IMG/VR virus record: IMGVR_UViG_3300048625_000299
Span: 170,865 to 234,864 of that record
DNA: 64,000 nt
DNA from: a virus
Direction: 5' to 3' (one strand)
The notes under the pieces are model-generated. The model was not told the origin of the DNA. It saw only the letters and a list, made by a program, of their open reading frames with translations, and did no database searches. Below are positions 28,671 through 36,564 of the stretch, one piece after another; position 1 is the first letter of the stretch, and each line of letters starts with the position of its first letter. Made by a program: the position numbers and the translations under genes.

Positions 28671-29525
28671 ATGGTTATATTTCGTTATTCTAAACTTGAT
28701 TTCTTTTTGGTGTTGTATGCGGTTGCTGCTTGTATACTTCCATTCATCATATCTCAATATAGCGTGTGGGTGTGGTTGCTAGCGGCCCCACTGCAGGCAA
28801 TTTTCAACGTGGTGGTTATGAACACTTGTATGCATCACCACGTACATACGCCTTTATTTCGATACCAGTTCCTCAATAGGGCATATGAGCTACTTACTAC
28901 AGTGGCCGTTGGTATTCCATTTCAGTCATGGAAATGGTTTCATCTTACACACCACAAATACAACAACGACGCTAAGAAGAATGGTATCGTAAACGATCCA
29001 GTGACATTTTATCGATTCAGTGAACCAGGCGTTCGCGAGAATGTGTGGATGTATTGTGTGTATGGCGTGTGGAGAGATCTGACTGGTATTACAGCAAACG
29101 ATGCAAGCTGCACAAATCGCATACAAATAAATCATCCAGACCGCCTGCGTACAGAGGTGTGGGCGTTCGGTTTGTGGTTCCTAGCGCTGTTTGTATGCAA
29201 CGTGTGGTATGGGGCGTTTTATATTGCAGTATACTTACTGAGCTTGGTTCTCAATCAGGCCAACAGCTATGGTGAACATTACTTAGCAACTGATCCCGCG
29301 AATTTCAGATCCGACTCGGTAGGAAGCTACTCTTGGTGGTTCAATACATTTTGTTTCAACTCTGGTTATCACCAAGAGCACCATGTACGCCCGGGCGTAC
29401 ATTGGACTAAGTTACCAGAACTTACATTCAGTTTGCCTAGCAACAGACATACCATAAACGGGATGTATATGTTCAATATTCCATGGTATAATGATCTAAA
29501 GAGTTTGATTCGAGGCAATAAATGA
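28671..29525 (+). CDS. Fatty acid desaturase (PF00487-like), second in window
   Basis: This 284-residue membrane protein starts at the ATG at 28671, 5 bases after GAGG (GTG at 28668 is too close). Histidine clusters are HHHVH (55-59), HLTHH (91-95) and YHQEHH (H234, H237, H238), followed by VHWTKLP, matching the HxxxH/HxxHH/HxxHH pattern of membrane di-iron desaturases and hydroxylases. Hydrophobic segments lie at residues ~10-50 and 165-195. It belongs to a different subfamily from the delta-9-type enzyme at 15032. Acyl substrate and regiospecificity are unknown; a hydroxylase or carotenoid-type activity is possible. Its stop overlaps the start of the radical SAM gene. Confidence 0.85.
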   Translation: MVIFRYSKLDFFLVLYAVAACILPFIISQYSVWVWLLAAPLQAIFNVVVMNTCMHHHVHTPLFRYQFLNRAYELLTTVAVGIPFQSWKWFHLTHHKYNNDAKKNGIVNDPVTFYRFSEPGVRENVWMYCVYGVWRDLTGITANDASCTNRIQINHPDRLRTEVWAFGLWFLALFVCNVWYGAFYIAVYLLSLVLNQANSYGEHYLATDPANFRSDSVGSYSWWFNTFCFNSGYHQEHHVRPGVHWTKLPELTFSLPSNRHTINGMYMFNIPWYNDLKSLIRGNK

Positions 29526-30916
29526 GTTACAGTAAATTTGAGACGGATGGTGGTATCGTATTCTACTACGATAACCAGACAAATAACATATTAGAGGCTG
29601 ATGGCACACCGTTGTTCGTCTCTACGAGGGATGAGCAATATGAAGAGTTTGCGGCAGCGAACTACTCAACACGAAAGAAGAATAGAGCCCCTACAGCAAT
29701 ACGTTTGTTGATGGGCCATGCGTGTAACTTTTCGTGTACATATTGCATGCAGAAGGATATTGGTAACCCAGATGAATTACCAAAGAATAAGGGCCTTCAG
29801 TCGTTATTCGATTCGGTATCGTCGAATTTAGATCTCTCTAACCTACAACGATTGGAGTTATGGGGCGGCGAGCCTTTTTTATATTGGAATGATATGGTCG
29901 AGATTATGTCGTTCTTTGATTCCAAGAAGATGACATTCGGCATCACGACTAATGGGTCAGCGTTGTCGTTGAAACATGCTGAGTTTTTCAGCCAACTGAA
30001 CGCCCATGTGATTGTCACCATTTCCCATGATGCTGAAAAGCAACAAGCGTTGAGAGGTGAAGATCCGCTGTCTCGTTCGCGCGTTATACAGACGCTCAAG
30101 CAATTTGATCGTGTGGATAATGTCACGTATGGGTTCCTATGTTCAATCACGAATACTAACTTTGACCTGTTTGAGATTAACGACTTCTTCCGTGGAAAGA
30201 TTATTGAACATGGATTGAATACTAACAGCTTATCGTTTTCGCTCGGTAGAACTTATAATGAGAATGAGGGATACAATCCTTCGTCGGCTCTCGGTTGCAA
30301 CATCATCGAGGACATACCACAAGAAAGTAGCTTTACGCACGTCATTAGTGGCGACAACTTAGAAAAGTTTCGTACTATACTATCAGAGTTTCTCGAACAA
30401 CATTATGTACAATTAACGAACTCTATTGTGGATGGGCAACCGACGATCTTTGGTAAGTCTGCATCTGAAACGCCGTTACTATTATGTGACATATACGAAT
30501 CAATATTACCATACTCAGTGGTTGAGTATGCGCGCAAAATAATTGGTGGTGAGCAAATTTTAGAGAGTTCTAATTGCGGTGCTGATATGGCCGATGTATT
30601 GTCGATCGATATCGACGGGTCGATCCGCACCTGTCCTCATGCTGGCAAGGACCATATTATGGGCAATATAACCAGCATTGCATCATCGCGCATCATCCCT
30701 ATTACGCTCGGCCGAAAGACGACACATTGTACTGATTGTGTTGTGAATAAGCTGTGTCGATCATCGTGTCCAATAAATCTACCAACCGAAACCTTTCTTA
30801 CAAACTGCCGCGTAGAAAAGATCTGGTATGGGGAAATTCAAAAAGCGGCGTTACGTCTAATTATGGACGATTGTGTGAAGATGGTGTCAACTGGCATCCA
30901 AAACATAAATAGCTGA
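29522..30916 (+). CDS. Radical SAM/SPASM domain protein
   Basis: This 464-residue protein has the radical SAM motif C68-NFS-C72-TY-C75, a WGGEPFLYW motif (SAM amino group) and FGITTNGS. The SPASM region has CGADMADVLSIDIDGSIR, TCPHAGKDHIMGNI, then CTDCVVNKLCRSSCP and a final NCRVEK cysteine, enough for two auxiliary [4Fe-4S] clusters. SPASM proteins modify peptides or proteins (sulfatase maturases, RiPP maturases such as sactipeptide and cyclophane enzymes). It is coupled by ATGA to the desaturase, and a glycine-rich protein is encoded immediately on each side, either of which could be its substrate. This is inference. Confidence 0.88.
   Translation: MSYSKFETDGGIVFYYDNQTNNILEADGTPLFVSTRDEQYEEFAAANYSTRKKNRAPTAIRLLMGHACNFSCTYCMQKDIGNPDELPKNKGLQSLFDSVSSNLDLSNLQRLELWGGEPFLYWNDMVEIMSFFDSKKMTFGITTNGSALSLKHAEFFSQLNAHVIVTISHDAEKQQALRGEDPLSRSRVIQTLKQFDRVDNVTYGFLCSITNTNFDLFEINDFFRGKIIEHGLNTNSLSFSLGRTYNENEGYNPSSALGCNIIEDIPQESSFTHVISGDNLEKFRTILSEFLEQHYVQLTNSIVDGQPTIFGKSASETPLLLCDIYESILPYSVVEYARKIIGGEQILESSNCGADMADVLSIDIDGSIRTCPHAGKDHIMGNITSIASSRIIPITLGRKTTHCTDCVVNKLCRSSCPINLPTETFLTNCRVEKIWYGEIQKAALRLIMDDCVKMVSTGIQNINS
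30903..30910 (+). promoter_or_regulatory. Late-promoter-like octamer (CATAAATA)
   Basis: CATAAATA overlaps the last codons of the radical SAM gene and lies 19 bases before the GTG at 30930. With the GGAGG that follows, it could give the downstream adhesin half its own late expression. Confidence 0.45.
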
Positions 30917-30929
30917 TTGGAGGTCCAAC

Positions 30930-31337
30930 GTGGATAAAGATTACATTCTTAGAAAAAGACTCGTAGCGTGTGGTGCGTGTGCTAGCGTATCTGCCGGCGG
31001 TGGTGGCGGTGGTGGCGGAATTGGTGGAAGTTCGGGTGGCGCAGGCGCAGCTGGACAGTATGGCGCGGCTGGTGGTAGTAACCCCGCGGGTGGCGCGGGT
31101 GGTGGTGGCAGCTTAACGGGTGCGGGCGGTGGCGGTGCTGGTGGTCCAGCATACCAATATCGCTACGCTGGTGGTGCAGGTGCGTCTGGTGGTGGTCAAG
31201 GATCCGCCGGTGGCACTGGCGCGACGAGTGGAGCTGGAAGAGGCGGTGGCGGTGGTGGTGCAGCGGGTGCAGCTGTAGCAGGTAATGCAAATATTACGTG
31301 GTTAGCCGTTGGTACGCGAAATGGGAGCGTCGGCTAA
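30930..31337 (+). CDS. Glycine-rich protein, C-terminal half of split adhesin
   Basis: The 135-residue product begins at GTG, 7 bases after a strong GGAGG. The first ~22 residues (MDKDYILRKRLVACGACASV) are charged, contain two cysteines and do not look like adhesin. From residue ~23 the protein is a polyglycine domain (GGGGGGGG, then GGxGGxxG runs) and closes with GNANITWLAVGTRNGSVG. That end is typical of glycine-rich phage tail adhesins whose head is encoded at 28110-28652. Polyglycine-II bundles with variable loops bind receptors in T4-like gp38-type adhesins. It may act as a separate subunit, a remnant, or a radical SAM substrate. Confidence 0.7.
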   Translation: MDKDYILRKRLVACGACASVSAGGGGGGGGIGGSSGGAGAAGQYGAAGGSNPAGGAGGGGSLTGAGGGGAGGPAYQYRYAGGAGASGGGQGSAGGTGATSGAGRGGGGGGAAGAAVAGNANITWLAVGTRNGSVG

Positions 31338-31819
31338 TGTACAAGCTAATAAAATTCGATGAAAAGGCTGGCCAGCTATACGTATTGTTTACTGCTACAG
31401 GAGGAACGATCACCATCGATCTGCCTGTAGAGAATGGGCTGTATATAATCGGTGACGCTCTAGACTCATATATCAAGGGATTTATACCCGATTGGGTTCT
31501 TCAGCGCAAACAGCTGATCGATAGCGGGATTCCAAACTCAGACGCGATTGCAAGTCTCATATACACTCCTACAGAAGAAGAGCAACTGCTCGAGATGGCA
31601 ATCGCTGCTCGTAAGAGACGCGACAAGGCTCTCAACGATTGTGACTGGTGCCTACTCCCAGACTCTGGGTTCAATAAAGAAGTTATTGATGACCTGCTAG
31701 TATACAGACAAAAGCTAAGAGATGTACCACAGCAACCAAAGTTTCCGCACGAGATAGATTGGCCGACGAGCAATACGTGGGAACTTTGGGAGAAACAAAA
31801 ACGAATGCAAGGCGCATAA
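31337..31819 (+). CDS. Tail fibre assembly chaperone-like protein (PF16778 type)
   Basis: I place the start at the ATG at 31337, overlapping the previous stop (TAATG), giving 160 residues (MYKLIKFDEKAGQLY). The C-terminal half has ARKRRDKALNDCDWCLLPDSG and VYRQKLRDVPQQPKFPHEIDWP, the pattern of phage tail fibre assembly chaperones (AxRxxxLxxxDWxxLPD ... YRQxLRDxPxQPxFP). It probably helps fold or attach the glycine-rich adhesin encoded just upstream, as chaperones of this class normally follow the protein they serve. Confidence 0.8.
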   Translation: MYKLIKFDEKAGQLYVLFTATGGTITIDLPVENGLYIIGDALDSYIKGFIPDWVLQRKQLIDSGIPNSDAIASLIYTPTEEEQLLEMAIAARKRRDKALNDCDWCLLPDSGFNKEVIDDLLVYRQKLRDVPQQPKFPHEIDWPTSNTWELWEKQKRMQGA

Positions 31820-32625
31820 TGATTAATCCAGCCATCAACATATTCATACCAGATTATCTCCAGCAAGATGTCCTAATGCAGGAAGTACATTCGCTAGTCG
31901 ATGCGGGTAAAGTTGTAATTGGCAACCAGCAAGATGCTGAGTATGTAATGAGAAGCGACTATCATAATGATATTGACATACAGCAGGCGATCACATCTCC
32001 TAATGCCGACAACTATATTTACTTAGAAAACCGTCTGTTATTCCTACGACACTTGGATGCGTTTGCTGGTAAGTTCCACCCATACATCGCTCAGGCGTTG
32101 ACTGGGGTGTCGATGTACGACCTCGTTCCACCTTCATACTTTGTCCCTACGGCAGCAGCCGATATTACTAACAATATAGATGCATCTAAGCAGTATGCCA
32201 TTACACATAGTGTAACAGGAGAGCGCTTTGTAAGTAGTGATGTGTTAAGTATGTTTACTGAGGAAATGTATCAGACGAATATGCAAAATGCAAACTTCAT
32301 TTCTACAGATCCGGCGCGAGGATCGTGGGTCGTTGAAGAGTTGCATGATCATGCTACACCAACAATTATCAAGGGCATTGCATGTCGCCCGAAAGATCTT
32401 GCCACGACAGCATCGATGTTAGGTGTGTTGGTGGAATATGATACACCCATCGAAGATGAAGCGCTTGCCCGCACAATAACTTTATTTGTTCAGCATACGT
32501 TCTACTACTATGGCACACACTTCGAGCTTAGTGTGGCTATGAAAGATGGGCGTCTATGTATCGATGGATTGAGGACGTTCGTTGATTTGCAAAATCCTCG
32601 TATTGAGAAGGTTTATTGTAATTGA
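31819..32625 (+). CDS. Hypothetical protein
   Basis: The start is the ATG at 31819, overlapping the chaperone stop (TAATG), giving 268 residues starting MINPAINIFIPDYLQQ. It is an alpha/beta protein with no cysteine cluster. A SWVVEELHDHATPTIIKGI segment and an HFELSVAMKDGRLCIDGLR segment hint at an enzyme, possibly ATP-grasp-like, but no nucleotide-binding motif is clear. It converges with the Dph6-like gene, overlapping 13 bases. Function unknown. Confidence 0.6.
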   Translation: MINPAINIFIPDYLQQDVLMQEVHSLVDAGKVVIGNQQDAEYVMRSDYHNDIDIQQAITSPNADNYIYLENRLLFLRHLDAFAGKFHPYIAQALTGVSMYDLVPPSYFVPTAAADITNNIDASKQYAITHSVTGERFVSSDVLSMFTEEMYQTNMQNANFISTDPARGSWVVEELHDHATPTIIKGIACRPKDLATTASMLGVLVEYDTPIEDEALARTITLFVQHTFYYYGTHFELSVAMKDGRLCIDGLRTFVDLQNPRIEKVYCN

Positions 32626-33266
32626 ATACGGCCGCTGATATCAACAACGGTTAATACTGGTGCATTGAAGCAGTTGCCATTGGTGACTATCGTCTGCATA
32701 GTTGAGTAGATGTTCAGAGCATCGGTATTTAAAGCATCGATAATATCCTGGATAGGAACAACCCCATTGATATCATATGGCGGTTTTGGTTGGCTCTTGG
32801 AGTAATTGTACATCCGTATTTCGAGGTCTTGCTCAACCAAATCAGCAACAAAACCAGCTTTATAGTCGCTTAGGTAGGGCACGTATATCGACATGCCCAC
32901 CGATTGTGCTAGCCTTGTGTAGAATAACTGCATATTTGCAATTTGGCTGCCATCGGCCGACACTATCAATACATCAGCGTCAGGATGTCTTGCTCTAAGA
33001 GCAGCAAGTCCCTCGGCCCATGCCAAATTAGTTGCCTCTCTCACCATATCAGCTGGGTCGACCGATCGGAACTCTACATCGGATATTCCGACAGCATTCG
33101 CTATAGCGTGAACCACATCTGGATGTACATCATTAACGACACCATCGCTGCTGCTGTTGAAGTTGATGTGGAACGCAGCAACAATGTCAACTCCATTTCT
33201 TCTTGCCTTTTCGATTGATAGGATGGTATCTTTGCCACCGGAAAATAGTGCTATAGCTTTTTTCAT
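32613..33266 (-). CDS. PP-loop ATPase, diphthamide synthase (Dph6)-like
   Basis: A 217-residue protein with the PP-loop FSGGKDTILS (S9-T14) near the N-terminus, typical of adenylating enzymes of the Dph6/MJ0570 branch. A VLIVSADGSQIANMQ segment and a VPYLSDYKAGFVADL segment follow. These enzymes activate a carbonyl with ATP for amide or thio transfer; Dph6 amidates diphthine in archaea and eukaryotes, and bacterial members have other or unknown roles. It follows the 2OG oxygenase gene by one base on the minus strand, so the two likely form an operon. Confidence 0.75.
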   Translation of the reverse strand: MKKAIALFSGGKDTILSIEKARRNGVDIVAAFHINFNSSSDGVVNDVHPDVVHAIANAVGISDVEFRSVDPADMVREATNLAWAEGLAALRARHPDADVLIVSADGSQIANMQLFYTRLAQSVGMSIYVPYLSDYKAGFVADLVEQDLEIRMYNYSKSQPKPPYDINGVVPIQDIIDALNTDALNIYSTMQTIVTNGNCFNAPVLTVVDISGRIQLQ

Positions 33267-33267
33267 A

Positions 33268-33909
33268 TTATTGAATCTTTAGGTTGCTTCCATACCCGCC
33301 AGCAGTCTCGGCGGTCTTGTTATATCTAGCCCACGTATTAGTTGCCTTGCTGAAGTCCCCATACACGAAGGCGCTGAAACCGATTACTTCGCGGTGATCA
33401 TCATTCTCTACGTAGTGATATAAATTGCCGGGGAAAATGACAACATCCCCTACACTACAGTCCAAAGTAACCATTCCTTGATTGTATGGAGTCTCTTTAT
33501 CGTATGGAAATTGAAAATCAAACGATTTGAAATATGGGCCATCGCAAATGATTTTAATTGGCGATTTTGGTGATTTCGTTAAGTACATACATCCTGCCAC
33601 CAGCGCATTGTGGTGTAGATGTACACCCTGCGACATTCCAGGATCGCTCATCGCATGGATGGATGTTGTAATTTTCATGTATACATCTGTCGTTGTACCA
33701 TATACTTCCTGAAGATATTTGTTACATATCGCCTCTAAATTGAGCTTAATATCTTGCAAATCCGGATGTTCGAGTATGTTGGATCCTATGGTATTTCGGG
33801 TTCCGTTCATCGGAATATGGTCCATCTCCCTCATTAGACGTAGCTGTGGCTCTGTAGGCATTGCGCAAGGCTCTACCATGATGGCGGTGGGTTTGATGTT
33901 CAGGATCAT
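33268..33909 (-). CDS. Putative 2OG-Fe(II) oxygenase (PF13759-like)
   Basis: I choose the ATG at 33909 (MILNIKPTAIMVEP), 213 residues, because a longer frame would run into the divergent gene and a late-promoter octamer sits 26 bases upstream. The core reads GVHLHHNALVAGCMYL (metal site), KIICDGPYFKSF, then GDVVIFPGNLYHYVENDDHREVIGFSAFVYG with the distal histidine and the 2OG-binding arginine. This is the layout of phage and cyanobacterial oxygenases that hydroxylate unknown targets. Confidence 0.75.
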   Translation of the reverse strand: MILNIKPTAIMVEPCAMPTEPQLRLMREMDHIPMNGTRNTIGSNILEHPDLQDIKLNLEAICNKYLQEVYGTTTDVYMKITTSIHAMSDPGMSQGVHLHHNALVAGCMYLTKSPKSPIKIICDGPYFKSFDFQFPYDKETPYNQGMVTLDCSVGDVVIFPGNLYHYVENDDHREVIGFSAFVYGDFSKATNTWARYNKTAETAGGYGSNLKIQ

Positions 33910-33914
33910 AAATA
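33907..33914 (+). promoter_or_regulatory. Late-promoter-like octamer (CATAAATA), plus strand
   Basis: CATAAATA lies 43 bases before the prolyl-hydroxylase-like gene at 33958. It overlaps the start codon of the minus-strand gene. Confidence 0.4.
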
Positions 33915-33935
33915 GCGAGGTGGATTGTTTTAGTG

Positions 33936-33943
33936 TATTTATT
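33936..33943 (-). promoter_or_regulatory. Late-promoter-like octamer (AATAAATA), minus strand
   Basis: Read on the minus strand, AATAAATA lies 26 bases before the ATG at 33909, so both divergent genes have a late-type element within the same 50 bases. Confidence 0.5.
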
Positions 33944-33957
33944 ATTCGAGGCATGTT

Positions 33958-34521
33958 ATGTATGATGTGGATATCAGTCGAGCGTGGACACGACACGAGT
34001 GTGACGAATTGATCGATTGGTTCGACAATTGTGAGCAAAAAAAGCACGTGAGTGTGGACAGCGACGTCATATATTCCCGGCACGGCACTGGTACTGAGAG
34101 CAAGATCGATGCTGGCCGATATGAGTGTGAATATGTAATGACATACTCGCTCGATGAAGAGCAAACGCCTTTTATAAGAGCAATTAGATCCACAATTGCC
34201 CAATGTCTGCGCCCCGACGTCACGTTCGATTGGGCATCGATTGTCAAAACATATCCAGGGTGTGGAATGGCGACGCACATCGACCGTGCTACAATCGATA
34301 CGGATAATAAATTAGCAACCAAGCGAGTATACACTTGCATACTATATTTGAACGATGAATATGATGGTGGGCGGTTGGTCGTTCCGCCATCATTGCGGTA
34401 TAAACCGGTCGCTGGATCGCTATTACAGATGGTCGGTTCTGACCATTTACATGGCGTCGAAAACATAGAGAAGGCATTCCGTTACACTATGAGTGTATGG
34501 TTTACAATAAATGATATTTAA
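33958..34521 (+). CDS. Prolyl 4-hydroxylase-like 2OG-Fe(II) oxygenase
   Basis: This 187-residue protein has a KTYPGCGMATHIDRA segment with the H-x-D metal motif, then TCILYLNDEYDGGRLVVPP, and the distal SDHLHGVENIEKAFRYTMSVWF with the second histidine and the 2OG-binding arginine. Spacing matches the P4Hc fold common in T4-like phages. It would hydroxylate a protein side chain or small molecule with 2-oxoglutarate and O2. It overlaps the radical SAM gene downstream by 11 bases. Confidence 0.85.
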   Translation: MYDVDISRAWTRHECDELIDWFDNCEQKKHVSVDSDVIYSRHGTGTESKIDAGRYECEYVMTYSLDEEQTPFIRAIRSTIAQCLRPDVTFDWASIVKTYPGCGMATHIDRATIDTDNKLATKRVYTCILYLNDEYDGGRLVVPPSLRYKPVAGSLLQMVGSDHLHGVENIEKAFRYTMSVWFTINDI

Positions 34522-35953
34522 AAAAGCAGCAATAATTAGCTTTGGTGTAATTGCAGAAGAGAAGCTGCCGATATCTCTTGCGTGGCTATCAGGCGTATTT
34601 GAAAAGCAGGACATAGATTACGAAGCATACGATTTCAATCACGAGCTGTATGTGTCTATGAGTCTGGATCAGTATAGATCACTACGGCATAATATGCTGA
34701 AGGATCCGCAGCAGGAAATCGTCGACGTCATCGATGATATAATTGGCCGCATTAAAGCCCATAATATAGATCTATTATCGGTGTCTGTATTTTCATATAG
34801 ACAATTTGATATTGCTCGTGTGTTTTTAGAAAGATTCGCTGCGCTCGGTGGATCAGAAGTACGCATCATAGGAGGCCCTGGCGTTTGGTATATGCCTCCT
34901 GGTACGGGCAAGACTTGTGGATATGAGCTCGTTGTAGATGGATTGATAGATTATTATGCACTCGGCAACGGTGAAGAAGTTATTGTGGATTTTCTGCGCG
35001 GAGTGGACGCATCTAAGCTCGTAGGAATGAACAGCCTAGCAAAACTAAAAACTAGCGACCATCAAGAAGAGTGGACTGAGTTAGTTAGGAAGATACAAGA
35101 GAAGTACATCGAGCCAAGCTACCGCAAGATTCCAATTCTTAACCATCTCAAGGAAAAGAAAGAGATCCTCATCACCGGCGCAAATGGTTGTCCTGGCCGA
35201 TGTGCATTTTGCTCGATAAGACAATACATTCCATTTCCATCATATCGAGAGGGAGTGGACGTTGCCAATGAATGTTATCGTCTTTTCCAGCAAACAGGTG
35301 TGACTAAGTTCAGACGGACCGACGCCCTTGCTAACGGACATACAAAGCATTTCCGAGCATTCAATGAACGGATAATCGAGCTCAAGAAGCAAGATCCTGC
35401 GTTTACGTTCCAGTATAATGCTATGTTCTTGCCTAAGAGTCCGACCATACAAAACGACGATTACTACCGCACAATGGCTGAGGCTGGATGCTCGTCGTTA
35501 GATCTCGGGATCGAGTCTGGATCGGAGAGATTGCGTATACAGATGCACAAACCATATACCGATAAAGAGCTCGACTGGCATTTTGCTATGTGTCAGAAAT
35601 ACGGCATCAAGAATAACATTTCGATTTTTGTCGGATTCCCGACTGAAACGGAAGAAGACTTCCAACAAAACATAAAGATGTTGGAGCGGTATCAAAAATA
35701 CATAGCTGATGGCACGTTTAACGAGATTCAGCATTGTGGTAAGTTTGTACTTTATACGAAAACATATATTTACGAGAATTTGGAAGAATTCGACGTTATG
35801 ATTATGGACGAAACCTCTGATCCAATCCAGTGGATATGCACAACAAATCAAACCAATACTCCAGATGAGCGCTTACGTAGGGAGCATGTATTTTTACAAA
35901 AAGCGCGTGAGCTAGGGTATAGGGTGGATGTGTATGATTCGGCCGATAAGTAG
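34511..35953 (+). CDS. Radical SAM protein, B12-binding-type architecture
   Basis: A 480-residue protein whose N-terminal ~200 residues resemble a cobalamin-binding-like Rossmann domain (AIISFGVIAEEKLPISLAW, DLLSVSVFSYRQF, VRIIGGPGVW). It lacks an obvious DxHxxG cobalamin ligand. The radical SAM core has C227-PGR-C231-AF-C234, a DLGIESGSERLR motif and SIFVGFPTETEEDF, as in Elp3/MiaB-type radical SAM sequences. Possible chemistry includes methylation or methylthiolation. It overlaps the prolyl-hydroxylase-like gene by 11 bases. Confidence 0.8.
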   Translation: MIFKKAAIISFGVIAEEKLPISLAWLSGVFEKQDIDYEAYDFNHELYVSMSLDQYRSLRHNMLKDPQQEIVDVIDDIIGRIKAHNIDLLSVSVFSYRQFDIARVFLERFAALGGSEVRIIGGPGVWYMPPGTGKTCGYELVVDGLIDYYALGNGEEVIVDFLRGVDASKLVGMNSLAKLKTSDHQEEWTELVRKIQEKYIEPSYRKIPILNHLKEKKEILITGANGCPGRCAFCSIRQYIPFPSYREGVDVANECYRLFQQTGVTKFRRTDALANGHTKHFRAFNERIIELKKQDPAFTFQYNAMFLPKSPTIQNDDYYRTMAEAGCSSLDLGIESGSERLRIQMHKPYTDKELDWHFAMCQKYGIKNNISIFVGFPTETEEDFQQNIKMLERYQKYIADGTFNEIQHCGKFVLYTKTYIYENLEEFDVMIMDETSDPIQWICTTNQTNTPDERLRREHVFLQKARELGYRVDVYDSADK

Positions 35954-35986
35954 CAGTCCAGGCCGACTATAGTGTATTCCTAGAAT

Positions 35987-35994
35987 GATAAATA
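35987..35994 (+). promoter_or_regulatory. Late-promoter-like octamer (GATAAATA), cassette A
   Basis: GATAAATA lies 30 bases before the first gene of fibre cassette A (36025), the same spacing as the TATAAATA before 17942. Confidence 0.6.
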
Positions 35995-36024
35995 TGGTGT
36001 GCCCAGGCTAAAAATACAACAAGT

Positions 36025-36216
36025 ATGACACTCCAAATAAACCTAAAACAAATAAAGCCAGATAGCGCAGCTAATAATCAGCCGCTAGCGTGGAGTAATA
36101 CCGCAAACAGCTGGATAGCTTCATCCAATGTTGCTGTATCTGCTGTCACATATGCTGATGGCTCACGGCAGACGAATTACGTAGATCCGATTGCAATGGC
36201 TATTGCACTCGGGTAA
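36025..36216 (+). CDS. Small adapter protein, cassette A (paralogue of 42343 and 50148)
   Basis: A 63-residue protein with KQIKPDSAANNQPLAWSNTA and an end reading QTNYVDPIAMAIALG. The genes at 42343 and 50148 begin with related KLK or RLKPD motifs and end with TNLQVDPAG...AIxxG, so this is a paralogous family that opens each of three cassettes. It is the shortest copy, apparently lacking the middle of the 152-residue version. Likely a small connector of the fibre to the virion; inference. Confidence 0.7.
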   Translation: MTLQINLKQIKPDSAANNQPLAWSNTANSWIASSNVAVSAVTYADGSRQTNYVDPIAMAIALG

Positions 36217-36237
36217 TATACGAAGGATAAATAAAAC

Positions 36238-36564
36238 ATGGCTTCTATATTCAAATCATCCGTCGCAAAATCGGTAGGCACTAGCGCAAACTCGGTGTAC
36301 ACTGTTCCAGCTAATACAACTACAACTGTGATCGGTTGGAATCTGTGTAACATCACGGCGAGTCCTGTTACAGTCGATCTATACTTTACACGCAGCTCTG
36401 TGGACTACTACATCCTCAAGGGCACTACTGTTCCACAAGGCGGGGCTTTGGTCCCTGTGGGTGGAGATCAAAAATTAGTGCTTCAAGCTGCTGATATTGT
36501 AAAGGTAGTATCTGGAGCAGCTTCCTCAATCGACGCAACAGTTTCATATCTCGAGATTACATAA
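36238..36564 (+). CDS. Small beta-sandwich structural protein, cassette A
   Basis: This 108-residue protein shows SVYTVPANTTTTVIGWNLCNIT, then VDLYFTRSSVDYYILKGTTVPQGGALV and an end with ADIVKVVSGAASSIDATVSYLEI. Paralogues follow the adapter gene at 42619 and 50610. The pattern is common in fibre operons of T4-like phages. GAAGGA stands before its ATG, and its stop overlaps the next start (TAATG). Confidence 0.7.
   Translation: MASIFKSSVAKSVGTSANSVYTVPANTTTTVIGWNLCNITASPVTVDLYFTRSSVDYYILKGTTVPQGGALVPVGGDQKLVLQAADIVKVVSGAASSIDATVSYLEIT

Noticed and set aside
28653-30929. Group I or II intron, or intein, interrupting the glycine-rich adhesin
   Set aside because: The interval is almost fully coding for two coupled enzymes, leaving under 20 bases at each end, with no room for a ribozyme; the downstream half has its own ribosome binding site and no intein splicing motif is present.
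36226-36233. Late promoter GATAAATA before the gene at 36238
   Set aside because: It ends only 4 bases before the start codon, which leaves no space for a transcription start and ribosome binding site for that gene.
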